A stretch of 64,000 nucleotides of DNA from CAYVVT01 sp964454335 (GCA_964454335.1 CAYVVT010000004.1:124001-188000), one strand, 5' to 3'. Positions 1 through 9,471 are shown, counted from the stretch's first letter. Notes: a model not told the origin generated them from the sequence alone. Numbers and translations are program-made.

Positions 1-738
1 GAGAACACCTAGTCGGTCGGCGTCACCATCAAATGCCAGTCCGACATCATAACCCCCTTTGCGTATCTCTTGCTGAAGGTCCTCAAGATTTTTCGTCACT
101 GTGGGATCCGGATGATGATTGGGGAAGGTACCGTCTACATCACAGAACAGCGGTGTGACTTCGCAACCCAGCTTCTCGTAGATCTCAACAGCACACAATG
201 CAGCCGCGGCATTCCCGGAGTCGACTGCGATGCGCATGGGCCGGTGCAGGCTGGCCCGTGAAACAACCGTTTCAATGTATTCAGGCAGAAAATCATATTC
301 GCTGGCCACACCCTGGCCGGACTCATAATCTTCCTCTTCGATGATGCGACGCAGTTCCTGGATGTCCGGACCGTAGAAAGCCCGGGTGTCCTGGGTAAGT
401 TTAAACCCGTTGAACTCAGGCGGATTATGACTCCCTGTGATCTGGCAGGCACTGTCGAGATCATCAAAATGAAAAACGGACAGATAGTTCCCCGGGGTTG
501 GCAGGATGCCGATATCCACCACATCTATCCCCGCAGCCAGAGCACCGGCTTTGAAATGTTCCTTCAGCCCGGGGGTGGTCAGGCGGACATCTCCTGAAAG
601 TGCCAGCTTGCGGCCGCCGCGCCGTTTGACCACGCTTGCGAAGGCGCGCCCCAGTGCCTGTACAACTTCATCCTGAAAATCGTCAGCGACCTTTCCACGA
701 ATATCATATTCACGAAATATGAATGGATTGATCTGCAT
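1..738 (-). CDS. Phosphomannomutase/phosphoglucomutase, C-terminus outside window
   Basis: Alpha-D-phosphohexomutase family enzyme that interconverts hexose 6-phosphate and hexose 1-phosphate in the cytoplasm, feeding nucleotide-sugar synthesis. The visible 246 codons read MQINPFIFREYDIRG at the N-terminus, then the phosphoserine loop ITGSHNPPEFNGFK and, at the window edge, the metal loop DGDADRLGV. These are the first two hallmark motifs of the family. The frame is open to base 1, so about 200 residues (sugar and phosphate-binding domains) are missing. An AAGGAG ribosome site lies 8 nt before the ATG. It lies 51 nt downstream of murQ on the same strand, so probably the same transcript. Mannose versus glucose specificity cannot be decided from this part. 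Confidence 0.93.
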   Translation of the reverse strand, partial: MQINPFIFREYDIRGKVADDFQDEVVQALGRAFASVVKRRGGRKLALSGDVRLTTPGLKEHFKAGALAAGIDVVDIGILPTPGNYLSVFHFDDLDSACQITGSHNPPEFNGFKLTQDTRAFYGPDIQELRRIIEEEDYESGQGVASEYDFLPEYIETVVSRASLHRPMRIAVDSGNAAAALCAVEIYEKLGCEVTPLFCDVDGTFPNHHPDPTVTKNLEDLQQEIRKGGYDVGLAFDGDADRLGVL

Positions 739-789
739 GAATTTGACTCCTTAAAATTCTTTGATTCTGATGATTACAACGAACCGGGA

Positions 790-1719
790 TCAGTGATCTT
801 TACGATCCCGGGTTAATTCTTCCACGGCCCGACGAACGTTCCCTGCATAACGATCAAGATATGCCTTCGATTCTTCTGCTGAAGCGTGGGATCCGTGCAT
901 TACGATGGCAACCTTCACAAAATTCCCTGCGCGCTGTAGCAGCTCAGTTGCTTCATCATAGCTGCAACCAGTGATGGTGGCAATGATCCGGCGGGAGCGA
1001 TCTTCAAGTTTTTTGTTGGTGGCCTTCAGATCTACCATCAGGTTTTCGAACACTTTACCCCGTTTTATCATAGCGGTGGTGGTGATCATGTTCAACACCA
1101 TCTTGGTTGCCGTTCCAGCTTTCATGCGCGTAGAACCGGTAACCACCTCAGGACCTACTTTCACAGAGATCAGCACATCCACATCCATATCGATATGTTC
1201 GCGATCGACACAGGTGAAAAATATGGTGCTCGCTCCCAGTTCCCTTGCTCGTTCAAGAGCACCCAGGACGTAGGGTGTTACACCACTGGTGGCGATCCCC
1301 ATGAGTACATCCTTTGCAGTCACACCAATCTCGTCAACCAGCCTGCGGCCGTCTTCGGGGTAATCTTCTGCACCCTCAACAGCGTTGCGCAGAGCTCTGT
1401 CCCCACCAGCGATAAAACCCTGTACGCGTGTGCTATCAGCGTTATAGGTAGGTGGGATCTCGGACGCATCGAGTACACCCAGACGCCCACTTGTCCCAGC
1501 TCCTATATAGAAGAGGCTGCCCTCCTGTTGGAAGCTGGTATCCACCAATTTCGTTGCTGCCTCGATCTCTTCCATTGACAGGGCTACCTGAGCCGCGATT
1601 GTCTGATCCTCCTGATTGATGATCTCAAGGATCTCTCTTGTGGAGGCATTGTCCAGCTGCATGCTGCTGGGATTGCGCTGCTCCGTGAGTAATCTGGCAT
1701 GTTTGGACTTTGAAGGCAT
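790..1719 (-). CDS. murQ: N-acetylmuramic acid 6-phosphate etherase
   Basis: Cytoplasmic lyase that removes lactate from MurNAc 6-phosphate to give GlcNAc 6-phosphate in peptidoglycan recycling. The 309-aa protein has the family length (about 300). It shows the MurQ signature TEQRNPSSMQLD at residues 12-23 and a SIS sugar-isomerase domain with GAGTSGRLGVLDASE at 73-87; E87 corresponds to the catalytic glutamate and E114 in RNAVEGAED to the second conserved acid. TTSG/GSTRMKAGTATK in the middle is the phosphate-binding part of the SIS fold. Flanked 21 nt upstream by the CMD-like gene and followed by the hexomutase, all on the minus strand, suggesting one operon. No murein permease or kinase (AnmK) is nearby. 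Confidence 0.97.
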   Translation of the reverse strand: MPSKSKHARLLTEQRNPSSMQLDNASTREILEIINQEDQTIAAQVALSMEEIEAATKLVDTSFQQEGSLFYIGAGTSGRLGVLDASEIPPTYNADSTRVQGFIAGGDRALRNAVEGAEDYPEDGRRLVDEIGVTAKDVLMGIATSGVTPYVLGALERARELGASTIFFTCVDREHIDMDVDVLISVKVGPEVVTGSTRMKAGTATKMVLNMITTTAMIKRGKVFENLMVDLKATNKKLEDRSRRIIATITGCSYDEATELLQRAGNFVKVAIVMHGSHASAEESKAYLDRYAGNVRRAVEELTRDRKDH

Positions 1720-1740
1720 TACGGTCTGTTCCCTACACCA

Positions 1741-2379
1741 CTATGTTGCAATGAGTTCCTGAATGGCCGAACTGAATTCTTCCTGCTTATCTCCTGGTAT
1801 GATAGGTTCGAACAAATTTGTAAACCAGACAATACCATCAGGATCGATACCCAGGTTCAAACAACCACGGAAGTGAGCACGGAACTGTTTATGCATCCCC
1901 GTGGCCATCAGTGCTGTCAGTACGGCATATTCACGATCTCTAAGCGACAGTCCTGGTCGTGACAGAACCCGACCGTATCCATCTTCCAGGATCCAGTCCG
2001 TAAGGTCGGGATGCAGGGAATCCATGTTTTGCAGCAGGCGCTGAAACCTTTCTGCATAGATCTGCCTGCAGATCTTCTCACCATCCCGCCGTCCAAATCG
2101 CATGTACGGTTCATGGCTTTGCTCAAAAGGGTAAATCTCCCGCAGGACGATGAGTGCTTCGATCGTTCTTGGAAAACCCGCAAAGAGCAGGGTCTGGAGC
2201 AGGATCTCCTCCATCTCCCCGGGCGCAAGCTCATTATCCGCCAGATGCAGCCATGACCTTAATTCGCTCAGTTCATTCAGGGCCGTTGCCACAGAAAGAG
2301 CGCCAATGAGGATATCTCTCCTTCTTTCCTCCCTCGATTCCTGCCTATAGCACTGTTGAAGAGATTTCAGCTTATGCAT
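1741..2379 (-). CDS. Carboxymuconolactone decarboxylase-like (CMD/AhpD fold) protein
   Basis: A 212-aa cytoplasmic protein with no signal peptide. Two segments resemble CMD-family helices: EMEEILLQTLLFAGFPRTIEAL (about 55-77) and the second half REYAVLTALMATGMHKQFRAHFRGCLNLG, where family members have RELAILA...LRSH-like sequence. The CxxC redox pair of AhpD-type enzymes is absent, so neither peroxidase nor decarboxylase activity can be assumed. It is the first gene of the minus-strand group with murQ. The start ATG lacks a strong Shine-Dalgarno; MHKLKSLQQ is the only sensible start. The family is a moderate-confidence call made from hydrophobic and arginine patterns; the substrate is unknown. 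Confidence 0.6.
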   Translation of the reverse strand: MHKLKSLQQCYRQESREERRRDILIGALSVATALNELSELRSWLHLADNELAPGEMEEILLQTLLFAGFPRTIEALIVLREIYPFEQSHEPYMRFGRRDGEKICRQIYAERFQRLLQNMDSLHPDLTDWILEDGYGRVLSRPGLSLRDREYAVLTALMATGMHKQFRAHFRGCLNLGIDPDGIVWFTNLFEPIIPGDKQEEFSSAIQELIAT

Positions 2380-2567
2380 CTTGATGCTTTCATGTCAGGC
2401 GCATAGAATACGCTGAATTTTATCTGTGGTGAAAAGGTTTCTACACCAGCACATGAACGAAGCTTGAATTGCGGCTTGCCCGGAAGCCCGGTGGACAAGA
2501 AATTAGATGCTCATGAATGATCACCAGAACACCTGGTCTCAAAACATCCAAACACTGGCCTGTCTGT
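2380..2567. other. Divergent intergenic region
   Basis: The region between the minus-strand CMD-like gene and the plus-strand CNNM gene, about 140-190 nt depending on the chosen CNNM start. It must carry promoters for both directions, but no convincing -35/-10 pair stands out. On the minus strand TAAAAT is present upstream of the CMD-like gene without a good -35. Confidence 0.4.
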
Positions 2568-3767
2568 ATGCTTGAGCTGGCTCTCGCAATCATCGGATTG
2601 ATCCTGAGTTTTCTTTTCTCGGGAGCTGAAATTGCCCTCCTGAGCTCGAACCAGCTGCAAGTGGAGGTCTGGACCCGCCAGAAGAAACGCGGATCGAAAC
2701 TGGCTCTACATGCCAGCAAACAACCTGAGAAGTTCCTCACCACCTCTCTGGTTGGGGTAAACATCGCGAATATCCTGACCACTTCCTTTGCCACCATTTT
2801 GTTGATCCGTGTGATCCAGAATGAGTGGCTGGTCCTGCTCATCGTTGCCATGACGGTGCTGGTGGTGGGGGAGATCATTCCCAAAACCCTTTTTCGAGAG
2901 TTCCCCAATGCCGCCATGCTGTTCTTCGGGCGTTTCGTTCGTCTTTCTGAATTCCTGTTCTTTCCCCTCCTGGTCCTGTTGAACCTCTATCGGCGATATT
3001 TCCTTCGAAGCCGACAGGAAAACAACCGCCAGGGTCTGGACCATAATGAGTTGCATTTGTTGTTCAAAGAGCCTCGGGAAGAGAGTGGTGTGGATATTCA
3101 TGAGCGACAGACCATTGCCCGCATATTCATGTTCCGCAATACCCAGGTGGGAGAGGTGATGACCCCCAGGCCGGATATCACTGCACTCCCCGACACTGCC
3201 AACATCGAAGAAGCTGAAACGGTTTTTCTGGAATCAGGATTCTCGAAGCTGCCAGTTTACGAGGAAACCATCGATGACATCAAAGGCATCCTGTTCCTGT
3301 ACGATATTTTTTCTGGCGCAAGCGACCTGGAGAGCAGTCTACGGGAGACATATTTTGTCCCGGAATCCAAGTCTGCGGTTGAGCTGCTGAGTGAATTCAA
3401 GGAGCGACAGATGTCCATCGCCATCGTCATTGATGAATATGGCGGAACCGCTGGCCTGGTCACAATGGAAGATCTTTCGGAAGAATTGTTTGGTGAATTC
3501 GAGGACGCGTTCGACGAAGAGGAGAGTTCCGTACAGAAATTGGAAAAAGGATTGCTTGTGCGGGGTAATGCAGAAGTGGACTGGTTGAACGAGCAGTACG
3601 GATTCAATATCCCCCCTGGTGATTATGAAACCCTGGCCGGCTACCTCATAAACCAATACGGACATATACCGCAAAAGAACGAACAGCACCAGACCGAGAC
3701 GCACCGTTTCGTCGTCTCTTCAGCGACGCCTACTCGCATCGAGACGGTTTTTGTGGAATCCCTCTAG
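2568..3767 (+). CDS. CNNM/CorC-HlyC family membrane protein with CBS pair
   Basis: Integral membrane protein of the DUF21-CBS-CorC_HlyC family, thought to act in divalent cation (Mg/Co) efflux. From the chosen start it is 399 aa. Residues 1-140 form the DUF21 domain with several hydrophobic helices, including LSFLFSGAEIALLSSN and VVGEIIPKTLF, the family signatures. Two CBS domains follow (VMTPRPDITALPD; VIDEYGGTAGLVTMEDL), then the C-terminal CorC_HlyC module (EYGFNIPPGDYETLAGYL). A longer frame begins at 2517, but its first 17 residues are polar and unlike the family; MLELALAIIGLILSF at 2568 begins directly with the first helix. Followed 19 nt later by the LptF/G gene on the same strand. Confidence 0.93.
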   Translation: MLELALAIIGLILSFLFSGAEIALLSSNQLQVEVWTRQKKRGSKLALHASKQPEKFLTTSLVGVNIANILTTSFATILLIRVIQNEWLVLLIVAMTVLVVGEIIPKTLFREFPNAAMLFFGRFVRLSEFLFFPLLVLLNLYRRYFLRSRQENNRQGLDHNELHLLFKEPREESGVDIHERQTIARIFMFRNTQVGEVMTPRPDITALPDTANIEEAETVFLESGFSKLPVYEETIDDIKGILFLYDIFSGASDLESSLRETYFVPESKSAVELLSEFKERQMSIAIVIDEYGGTAGLVTMEDLSEELFGEFEDAFDEEESSVQKLEKGLLVRGNAEVDWLNEQYGFNIPPGDYETLAGYLINQYGHIPQKNEQHQTETHRFVVSSATPTRIETVFVESL

Positions 3768-3786
3768 ATCGACCACCGAGGACTCC

Positions 3787-4887
3787 TTGCACTTCTCCCC
3801 ATCAATCCATCTTCTTGACCGCTATATCATCCGTGCCTTTTTCAATATTTTCTGGATCGTACTGGTTGCGCTGCTGGGGGTTTTCACCATAGCAGACTTC
3901 GTGGAGAAAATCGATAACTTCGTGGATGCGCAAGCCAGTCTAAGCACCGTGCTGCTCTTTTACTGGTACAGTATCCCCTATTTTATCGATACAGCCCTGC
4001 CTATGTGCATGCTGTTGGCGACCGTGATCTCTCTCGGTAATCTGAACAAGCAATACGAAATTGCGGCCATGCGGGCTTCCGGAGTCAGTCTCTGGCGGCT
4101 CGCCGCGCCTCTCCTGGCACTTGGTGTGGTTCTAACAATCTTCCAATTCCTATTTCAGAATTTCGTGGTCATGCCTTTCAATCATAATCAGAAGGAGATC
4201 ACCCGGAATGAGATCAAACCAAAGCGTCAACCCAGCCGCATGCGGGAAGTCGTGCGACAGGATCTGAATGGAAATATCGTCGTTTTCAAGACCTACAACG
4301 TAAAAGAGAATACCGGGAAAGATGTCACCGTCCTTGCCTACCAGGATTCAGGTCTTACCGAACGGTGGGACTATCCCCTGGTGACCTGGTCGGACAGTCT
4401 GAAGGAATGGCATTACATAGAGGGTTTGCAACGTGCTTTCGATTCGGAAGGACGGCTCCTGTTCACCAGAATGCCCGGTGCCGGGATCCTGCCATTGACC
4501 ATCACCCCACAGGATATCCGCAAGGAGCAGATCAGGCCGGATGAAATGAACATCTTTCAACTGTCCGGCTTCATTGAGAAGAAACAGCTTCTGGGGCTTA
4601 ATCCTCGACGCTGGCAGGCTGATTTCCATTTCAAGATCGCTTTCGTGCTTACCGGATTCATCACCATCTTCCTGGGAATACCATTTGCCCTGCAGGGGAC
4701 GCGTGAAAATCTGTCTCTGGCGGTGGGTAAAAGTATCGTCGCCCTTTTTATCTACTATATCCTCCTGATCGGTGGACAGAAGTTCGCCTACAAAACCAGC
4801 GCCCCGGTGGCCATATCCGTATGGTTTGGAGATGTCGTGTTCTTCCTCACCGGCCTGGTGCTTTTTATCCGGCAAGCCCGGAAATAG
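3787..4887 (+). CDS. LptF/LptG-family lipopolysaccharide export permease
   Basis: Inner-membrane permease of the YjgP/YjgQ family, which with LptB drives lipopolysaccharide out of the inner membrane. The 366-aa protein has the expected plan: LLDRYIIRAFF at the N-terminus, three helices including the GNLNKQYEIAAMRASGVS coupling segment, a periplasmic beta-jellyroll in the middle (about 140-260) and three C-terminal helices (FVLTGFITIFLGIPFALQG). TTG at 3787 is preceded by GAGG at a suitable distance. A second TTG at 3751 would overlap the upstream gene by 17 nt and adds 12 non-family residues. Only one of the usual LptF/LptG pair is present here, so F versus G is not assigned. Confidence 0.93.
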   Translation: MHFSPSIHLLDRYIIRAFFNIFWIVLVALLGVFTIADFVEKIDNFVDAQASLSTVLLFYWYSIPYFIDTALPMCMLLATVISLGNLNKQYEIAAMRASGVSLWRLAAPLLALGVVLTIFQFLFQNFVVMPFNHNQKEITRNEIKPKRQPSRMREVVRQDLNGNIVVFKTYNVKENTGKDVTVLAYQDSGLTERWDYPLVTWSDSLKEWHYIEGLQRAFDSEGRLLFTRMPGAGILPLTITPQDIRKEQIRPDEMNIFQLSGFIEKKQLLGLNPRRWQADFHFKIAFVLTGFITIFLGIPFALQGTRENLSLAVGKSIVALFIYYILLIGGQKFAYKTSAPVAISVWFGDVVFFLTGLVLFIRQARK

Positions 4888-5096
4888 CACACTGGAAACC
4901 AGCTACTCAACTATCAATGTCTCTATTTCTCTACGGGAATCGCTTTGAGCGTTGCTTGCTGCTCACACAAAGGTATGGAAGCTTGCTGTGGATCAACCCC
5001 CGGGATCAACCAACGTTAGTTCCTGATGCTTTCGTACCATCGTGTAAGGATTGGAATTAGGGATTATAAGAACGGGGGGTGTGCGATCACCGAGAT
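4888..5096. other. Convergent intergenic region
   Basis: Separates the plus-strand permease gene from the end of the minus-strand barrel gene. No U-tailed hairpin was found. It contains a 9-nt direct repeat GGATCAACC near 4990 and 5003, and near its end GAATTAGGGATTA, which also occurs in the heptad repeat at 22357-22384 (opposite orientation). Confidence 0.4.
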
Positions 5097-6467
5097 CTAA
5101 CGCAGAAAGGTCACTCCCAGGGCAAATTCGATACCCTCCGCCTTGGCAAAGGACATCCCTCCCAGAAATCGCAGTCCCAGGCTGACATCCAGCATCAATG
5201 CCCTGAATCCGGTCCCAATAGAAGCTTCCACGCCATGATACCCGCCCCAGGCCATCCCGGACCGAACGGGGAATCGTTTAAAGCGTGTCCATTCGGTTGC
5301 CAGGGCCAGACGCCAGTTCCTGGCGGCATAGTAGTAGTCATCCAGACCAGTAGACAGATCCACGTAGACGGTAATGTCCTGCTCGAACTGGTATGATGCA
5401 CCCAGCCTTACTACTGCTGGATAATTCATACGAATACTATCCGTCATAGGGACTTCCATTGAGCTGTCCTGCATCAGGTCTTCGAACCCTGCTCCGAGGA
5501 AGGAGGTTACATTCGTTGAATCAATGGTATAGGTATACAGGGTGCGGGCAGAGAATTCGTCACCACTGTCATCGATCTGCAGATAGCTGCGAACGGGTAT
5601 CAGGGCTTCAAAGATACTGATATTCTTGTTGATGAAATTCTCATCGGCGCCCCAATTCACAAATCCGATGGCATTGTTCACCGCCAGACCAAATTGCCAG
5701 TTGTTCTTCCGCAGGGTGGTAAAGCCGATATCCACTGCGAGACCGTTTCCACCAATTGCCCGGGTTAGGCGATAGAAACCATCCATGGTCAGACCTTCCG
5801 GATGAGTGACAAAAGCCCCTCCGGCAGAATCCACTCCAGCGAATCCCAGTCCCATGAGATAGTTGAATGTACCGCCAATATTGAAGGTCTCGAAGGGAAT
5901 GGCGAAACTGAAACCGAGATTTGTCATGATCAGGATATCCTGATCATAGGAAAGATCGTAGGAACTGCCGGCCGGATTACCCTCGAAACCCAGTTCGAAC
6001 AATCCCTTCGGCAGGGATTGCTGTGTGTAAATACTCACAGCTGAGTTTACTGCATAGTTCCCGAAGGATGCATTCAAAAGTGGCAGCGGTACATTAGCGG
6101 ACAGACCAAATGAGAGCCCATCATTGGCGATGAGACCCATGAGATAGTCCTTATGTGATTCATCGGTTCCAGGGCGCCGCGCCTCCAGGTTAATGGGATT
6201 CCCGCTCGCATCACCTCTGAAATACTGATTGAACAGTGCAAGGGACAGCAGGTTGTTGTAAGCCTTGATATCCATTGAAACCAGGTTCACCGAGAACTTT
6301 ACATCCTCGGTAAATGCAAGGTTGGCAGGATTGTAACCCACGCAGGCAATTCCCCGGGAAGCAACGGTGTTGGCACCGCACAGACCCAGACCTCGAGGAT
6401 CAATGTTCGGTTGTGCAAACAGTGAAACACCGGTCAGGAAGAATGCTATGGTTCTCACCATTCTCAT
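5097..6467 (-). CDS. Outer-membrane beta-barrel protein, PorV/DUF5723-like
   Basis: A 456-aa exported protein: MRMVRTIAFFLTGVSLFA is a signal peptide cleaved before QPNIDPRG. The mature start PRGLGLCGANTVASRGIACVGYNPANLAF matches the N-terminal pattern of PorV/PorQ/DUF5723 barrels (gly-rich turn then NPANLA). The rest alternates short amphipathic strands with polar turns and ends in a strand (FALGVTFLR), as expected for a barrel in the outer membrane. Its ATG overlaps the stop of the 995-aa lipoprotein gene by 4 nt (ATGA), so the two are translationally coupled and probably work together. Function beyond a barrel is not recognisable; a role as a receptor or assembly partner for the lipoprotein is inference. 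Confidence 0.75.
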   Translation of the reverse strand: MRMVRTIAFFLTGVSLFAQPNIDPRGLGLCGANTVASRGIACVGYNPANLAFTEDVKFSVNLVSMDIKAYNNLLSLALFNQYFRGDASGNPINLEARRPGTDESHKDYLMGLIANDGLSFGLSANVPLPLLNASFGNYAVNSAVSIYTQQSLPKGLFELGFEGNPAGSSYDLSYDQDILIMTNLGFSFAIPFETFNIGGTFNYLMGLGFAGVDSAGGAFVTHPEGLTMDGFYRLTRAIGGNGLAVDIGFTTLRKNNWQFGLAVNNAIGFVNWGADENFINKNISIFEALIPVRSYLQIDDSGDEFSARTLYTYTIDSTNVTSFLGAGFEDLMQDSSMEVPMTDSIRMNYPAVVRLGASYQFEQDITVYVDLSTGLDDYYYAARNWRLALATEWTRFKRFPVRSGMAWGGYHGVEASIGTGFRALMLDVSLGLRFLGGMSFAKAEGIEFALGVTFLR

Positions 6468-9451
6468 TGGGTCGTGTCTTCCGAGGCTGAAAACATGGGT
6501 TCCGAGTTTAATATGAATTCCATGTATGCTGTTACGTCGATCCCTGCATCAAGCGAGATCAATGCCGGATTGATGGTTTCAAACAGGATGAATTTTGTGG
6601 CGATGAAATGATCAACGTCCTCGATAAGCCACCCAAGCTCTCCGAACTCCGAAACGGTGTAGATCAGATACAATTCGTCCTGATCTTCATTCAACTCAAG
6701 GATGTATAGGCTGTCAGAGACAGTGGGCGCATCAATCGAAGCAGCTGCCAGGGCAGCATCCACATCTGCAAAGGTCCCTGAATCACTTCTGGCCACCAGA
6801 AAAGTGTCGATCATGGCGTAGCGCCCGATCACGAAGGTGCCGATGGTGTCAGGCTGGACAGGATCGGATAGATTGAAGTCCGCAGAATAGGAATATATAC
6901 CGCTGCCCTCACTCCCTGCGGGTACCAGTCCAGTATTCACATCCACAATCCCGGGAGGAACCAGAAGCTCAAGCGTTGAGACCACGGGGTGCAGAATGAG
7001 GCTGTCCAGGTTCAGGTCCAGACTATCCGCCTCCCCGTCGTCATCCAGATCGGCGGAGACAATAGCCTTGCCTTCCTGATTGCTGAAGAATGGGAAATAG
7101 GGAAGATCCGAAACCAGGATCTCCATACCGAATCCCAGTCCGATATCGCTGGAAATGATCGTATTGATCTCTGAGCTGAGCAGCAGGTCTGTACCATCCG
7201 GTTCTCCATTGCTGCCTACCAGGCTTTCGATGGTAGAGGAATCCAATTTGGCCATGGGCGTATAGCTGGAAGGCAGGAATTCCACACCACCTGCTTCAAC
7301 CTCGAGGAGGAAGGGGATCTCAAACCGCCACCTGCCGGTGATTGTGGCGCCAGCTGCAATGGAACTGCGTTCTTCAGGGCTGATCTGGGCATCGCCACCC
7401 ACAGTCACCCGCTCCGGCAGTAAACCCATCAGATCCACGATATTGTCCCGCCCGACAAAGTACTGCACGATCTCGGGTGTTTCATCGCCTACCGATTTTT
7501 GTACAAATTGACGGCTGATACGGATCTCTGTTGTCACCGTATCCCCCAGGCCGCCCGGTTCAAAGGTCACTGAGTCCGGATCCAGGCTGACCAGGACAGA
7601 ATCCTCTCCACGGAAACCAGTTACATTCAGACCCAAGCCTGGTTCGACACCAAACTGATTGTCCAGCTCAAGGACCAGGAAAGCCTCACCAAAGGTCACA
7701 CCGCCCACCAGGCCGGGCATGCTCAAGGGCTGCTCCTGCTGCGTGAGGGCGAAGTTGATATCGAACATACCTTCCAGCTCACCGATACGCAGGGGAGTAA
7801 TACTTACCGCCACATCCAGATTCATGTCCTCTGGAGGTGGGAACTCAATGGCTGTAACCCCGTCCTGTGATCCGAATTCAACCTCCGTGCTGATCTCGAG
7901 AGAGTCAATGGGTGAACCATCGCGGCTGGCAATATGGTGCCCGTCAAGGACCAGGGAATCGCTTACCGTGGCCCCGTCCGGTACGGCGAATTCCAGGGTT
8001 TCATATTCTCCTTCTGCGATGTCTGCTTCCTCCTCGAAGAAATTCAGCAGATTGACCCGGAAGGTAATGATATCCACACCGAGATTGTTGGACACCGACA
8101 GGCGTAGACGGTTGGTGTCCGGATCATCGATATTGTCCTCGAACGTGGCTGCAATGATATCGACACTGAAGGACTGTCCTTCCGGATCACTGGAAGTCGT
8201 ATTGAAGGGCTGGTTAAAAGCCATAGACGTATCAGCCATGACCATGTAGACGCTGTCAAATTCATCTATATCGATCTCGAAATTGTAGCGGAAGAAGGGA
8301 TCTTTGTCCTCGGGAAAATGCAGGGTGTCGGTTGTAGAACCTTCCACAGTACCTGCAAATTCAACTACCAGGCTGTCATAGAGTCTCACTCCGGCCAGAT
8401 CCGTTGAAAGCTCAGCAGGTATGTTTTGCGGTGGGGATTCCAATTCACCCATATAGGGTGGTAACAGGGTGTGATGGTGCGTATGGATAGATATCGTATC
8501 ACCTGACGACTTTTTAGTATAGACGCGCAGACCCACATTGCTTGAGTTCAGAGGCATCTGACTCTCGATCACCGACGTGATATTCCCTGCAGCAATGCTC
8601 ACCGATTCGATCGCCTGGAGAGGCGTTCCACTTGGAAGTGCCGAAGGATCCGGAAGAATGGCAAATGCCTGGCGATAAGTAGGCAGTACCGTCGTGGGGA
8701 CGACTACAAAATCAGTGGATTCCACGGTCGTGTCCTCAGTACAGATTCCAGCAGCTGCAGAAGGCGGATCGCAGGCATCGCAGGTGTCGCCATTCGTGGG
8801 GAAACTGTAAGTGAATACCTTGACCGGCCCTGGCAGGGAAACATCCATATCAACATTCAGATCAGTGGGATCAGACCCGAAGGTGAAATTGATCACCTCT
8901 TCCCGAACGGAATCCAGGACCTCGCAGGTAGCGCTAGGTATGGAGGCTGTTTTGGCTCCGATACTGAAGCCCATATCTGCCATGGCCAGTGTATCGCCCA
9001 CCGCTTCCGGGTGGATACCGTCCTCCAGGGAATCAAATTGGCCGCCCATTGAGATAGGGCCGATGCCAAGTGCCATTGGAGACTGACCCGGGATACGGAA
9101 CAAATCCTGCGGCAGCGTCACCGGGGGCAGGTCACTGCTCAATCCTATATACAGACCTCCGGGGTAAAGTGAGTTGGAATCCGGGAGGAGCAGACGGACA
9201 GAATCACCGGCGGCATTCACAGTATCGAGCGTATCTCCATAGAATGCAATCGTTCCGGTCTCATCCCCCTCTAAGATCGGACGGAAACCATAGAATTCGG
9301 AAACCAGGGGGATGGTTAACGTGATGTGCCAGGAGGGCATGACGATACCGCGGCCGCTGTTGAAATCGCACTGCAGCACCAGAGCCCCCAGTAGAGCCGC
9401 GAGTATGAACCCGGTAAAACGAGCTCGCCGGTTGTTATGCCAGATCTTCAT
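6464..9451 (-). CDS. Large lipoprotein of unknown function
   Basis: A 995-aa protein with a lipoprotein leader: basic start MKIWHNNRRARF, hydrophobic core, lipobox LVLQC near residue 28. The mature protein is acidic, lacks cysteine clusters and catalytic motifs I can recognise, and is dominated by short alternating strands typical of stacked beta-sandwich or beta-helix domains. Phrases such as VVEFAGTVEGSTTDTLHF and LDLNLDSLILHPVVSTLELL recur in type. An AAGGAC ribosome site precedes the ATG. It lies 20 nt after ahcY and overlaps the barrel gene by 4 nt, so it belongs to the metK-ahcY transcript or to a small pair with the barrel. No family assigned. Confidence 0.7.
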   Translation of the reverse strand: MKIWHNNRRARFTGFILAALLGALVLQCDFNSGRGIVMPSWHITLTIPLVSEFYGFRPILEGDETGTIAFYGDTLDTVNAAGDSVRLLLPDSNSLYPGGLYIGLSSDLPPVTLPQDLFRIPGQSPMALGIGPISMGGQFDSLEDGIHPEAVGDTLAMADMGFSIGAKTASIPSATCEVLDSVREEVINFTFGSDPTDLNVDMDVSLPGPVKVFTYSFPTNGDTCDACDPPSAAAGICTEDTTVESTDFVVVPTTVLPTYRQAFAILPDPSALPSGTPLQAIESVSIAAGNITSVIESQMPLNSSNVGLRVYTKKSSGDTISIHTHHHTLLPPYMGELESPPQNIPAELSTDLAGVRLYDSLVVEFAGTVEGSTTDTLHFPEDKDPFFRYNFEIDIDEFDSVYMVMADTSMAFNQPFNTTSSDPEGQSFSVDIIAATFEDNIDDPDTNRLRLSVSNNLGVDIITFRVNLLNFFEEEADIAEGEYETLEFAVPDGATVSDSLVLDGHHIASRDGSPIDSLEISTEVEFGSQDGVTAIEFPPPEDMNLDVAVSITPLRIGELEGMFDINFALTQQEQPLSMPGLVGGVTFGEAFLVLELDNQFGVEPGLGLNVTGFRGEDSVLVSLDPDSVTFEPGGLGDTVTTEIRISRQFVQKSVGDETPEIVQYFVGRDNIVDLMGLLPERVTVGGDAQISPEERSSIAAGATITGRWRFEIPFLLEVEAGGVEFLPSSYTPMAKLDSSTIESLVGSNGEPDGTDLLLSSEINTIISSDIGLGFGMEILVSDLPYFPFFSNQEGKAIVSADLDDDGEADSLDLNLDSLILHPVVSTLELLVPPGIVDVNTGLVPAGSEGSGIYSYSADFNLSDPVQPDTIGTFVIGRYAMIDTFLVARSDSGTFADVDAALAAASIDAPTVSDSLYILELNEDQDELYLIYTVSEFGELGWLIEDVDHFIATKFILFETINPALISLDAGIDVTAYMEFILNSEPMFSASEDTTQ

Positions 9452-9471
9452 GATCTGTCCTTAAAAGTGCA

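Noticed and set aside
3751..3786. Upstream TTG start for the LptF/G gene
   Set aside because: No ribosome site and overlap with the previous gene; the TTG at 3787 has GAGG.
4990..5011. GGATCAACC direct repeat
   Set aside because: Only two copies of 9 nt separated by 4 nt; could be chance.
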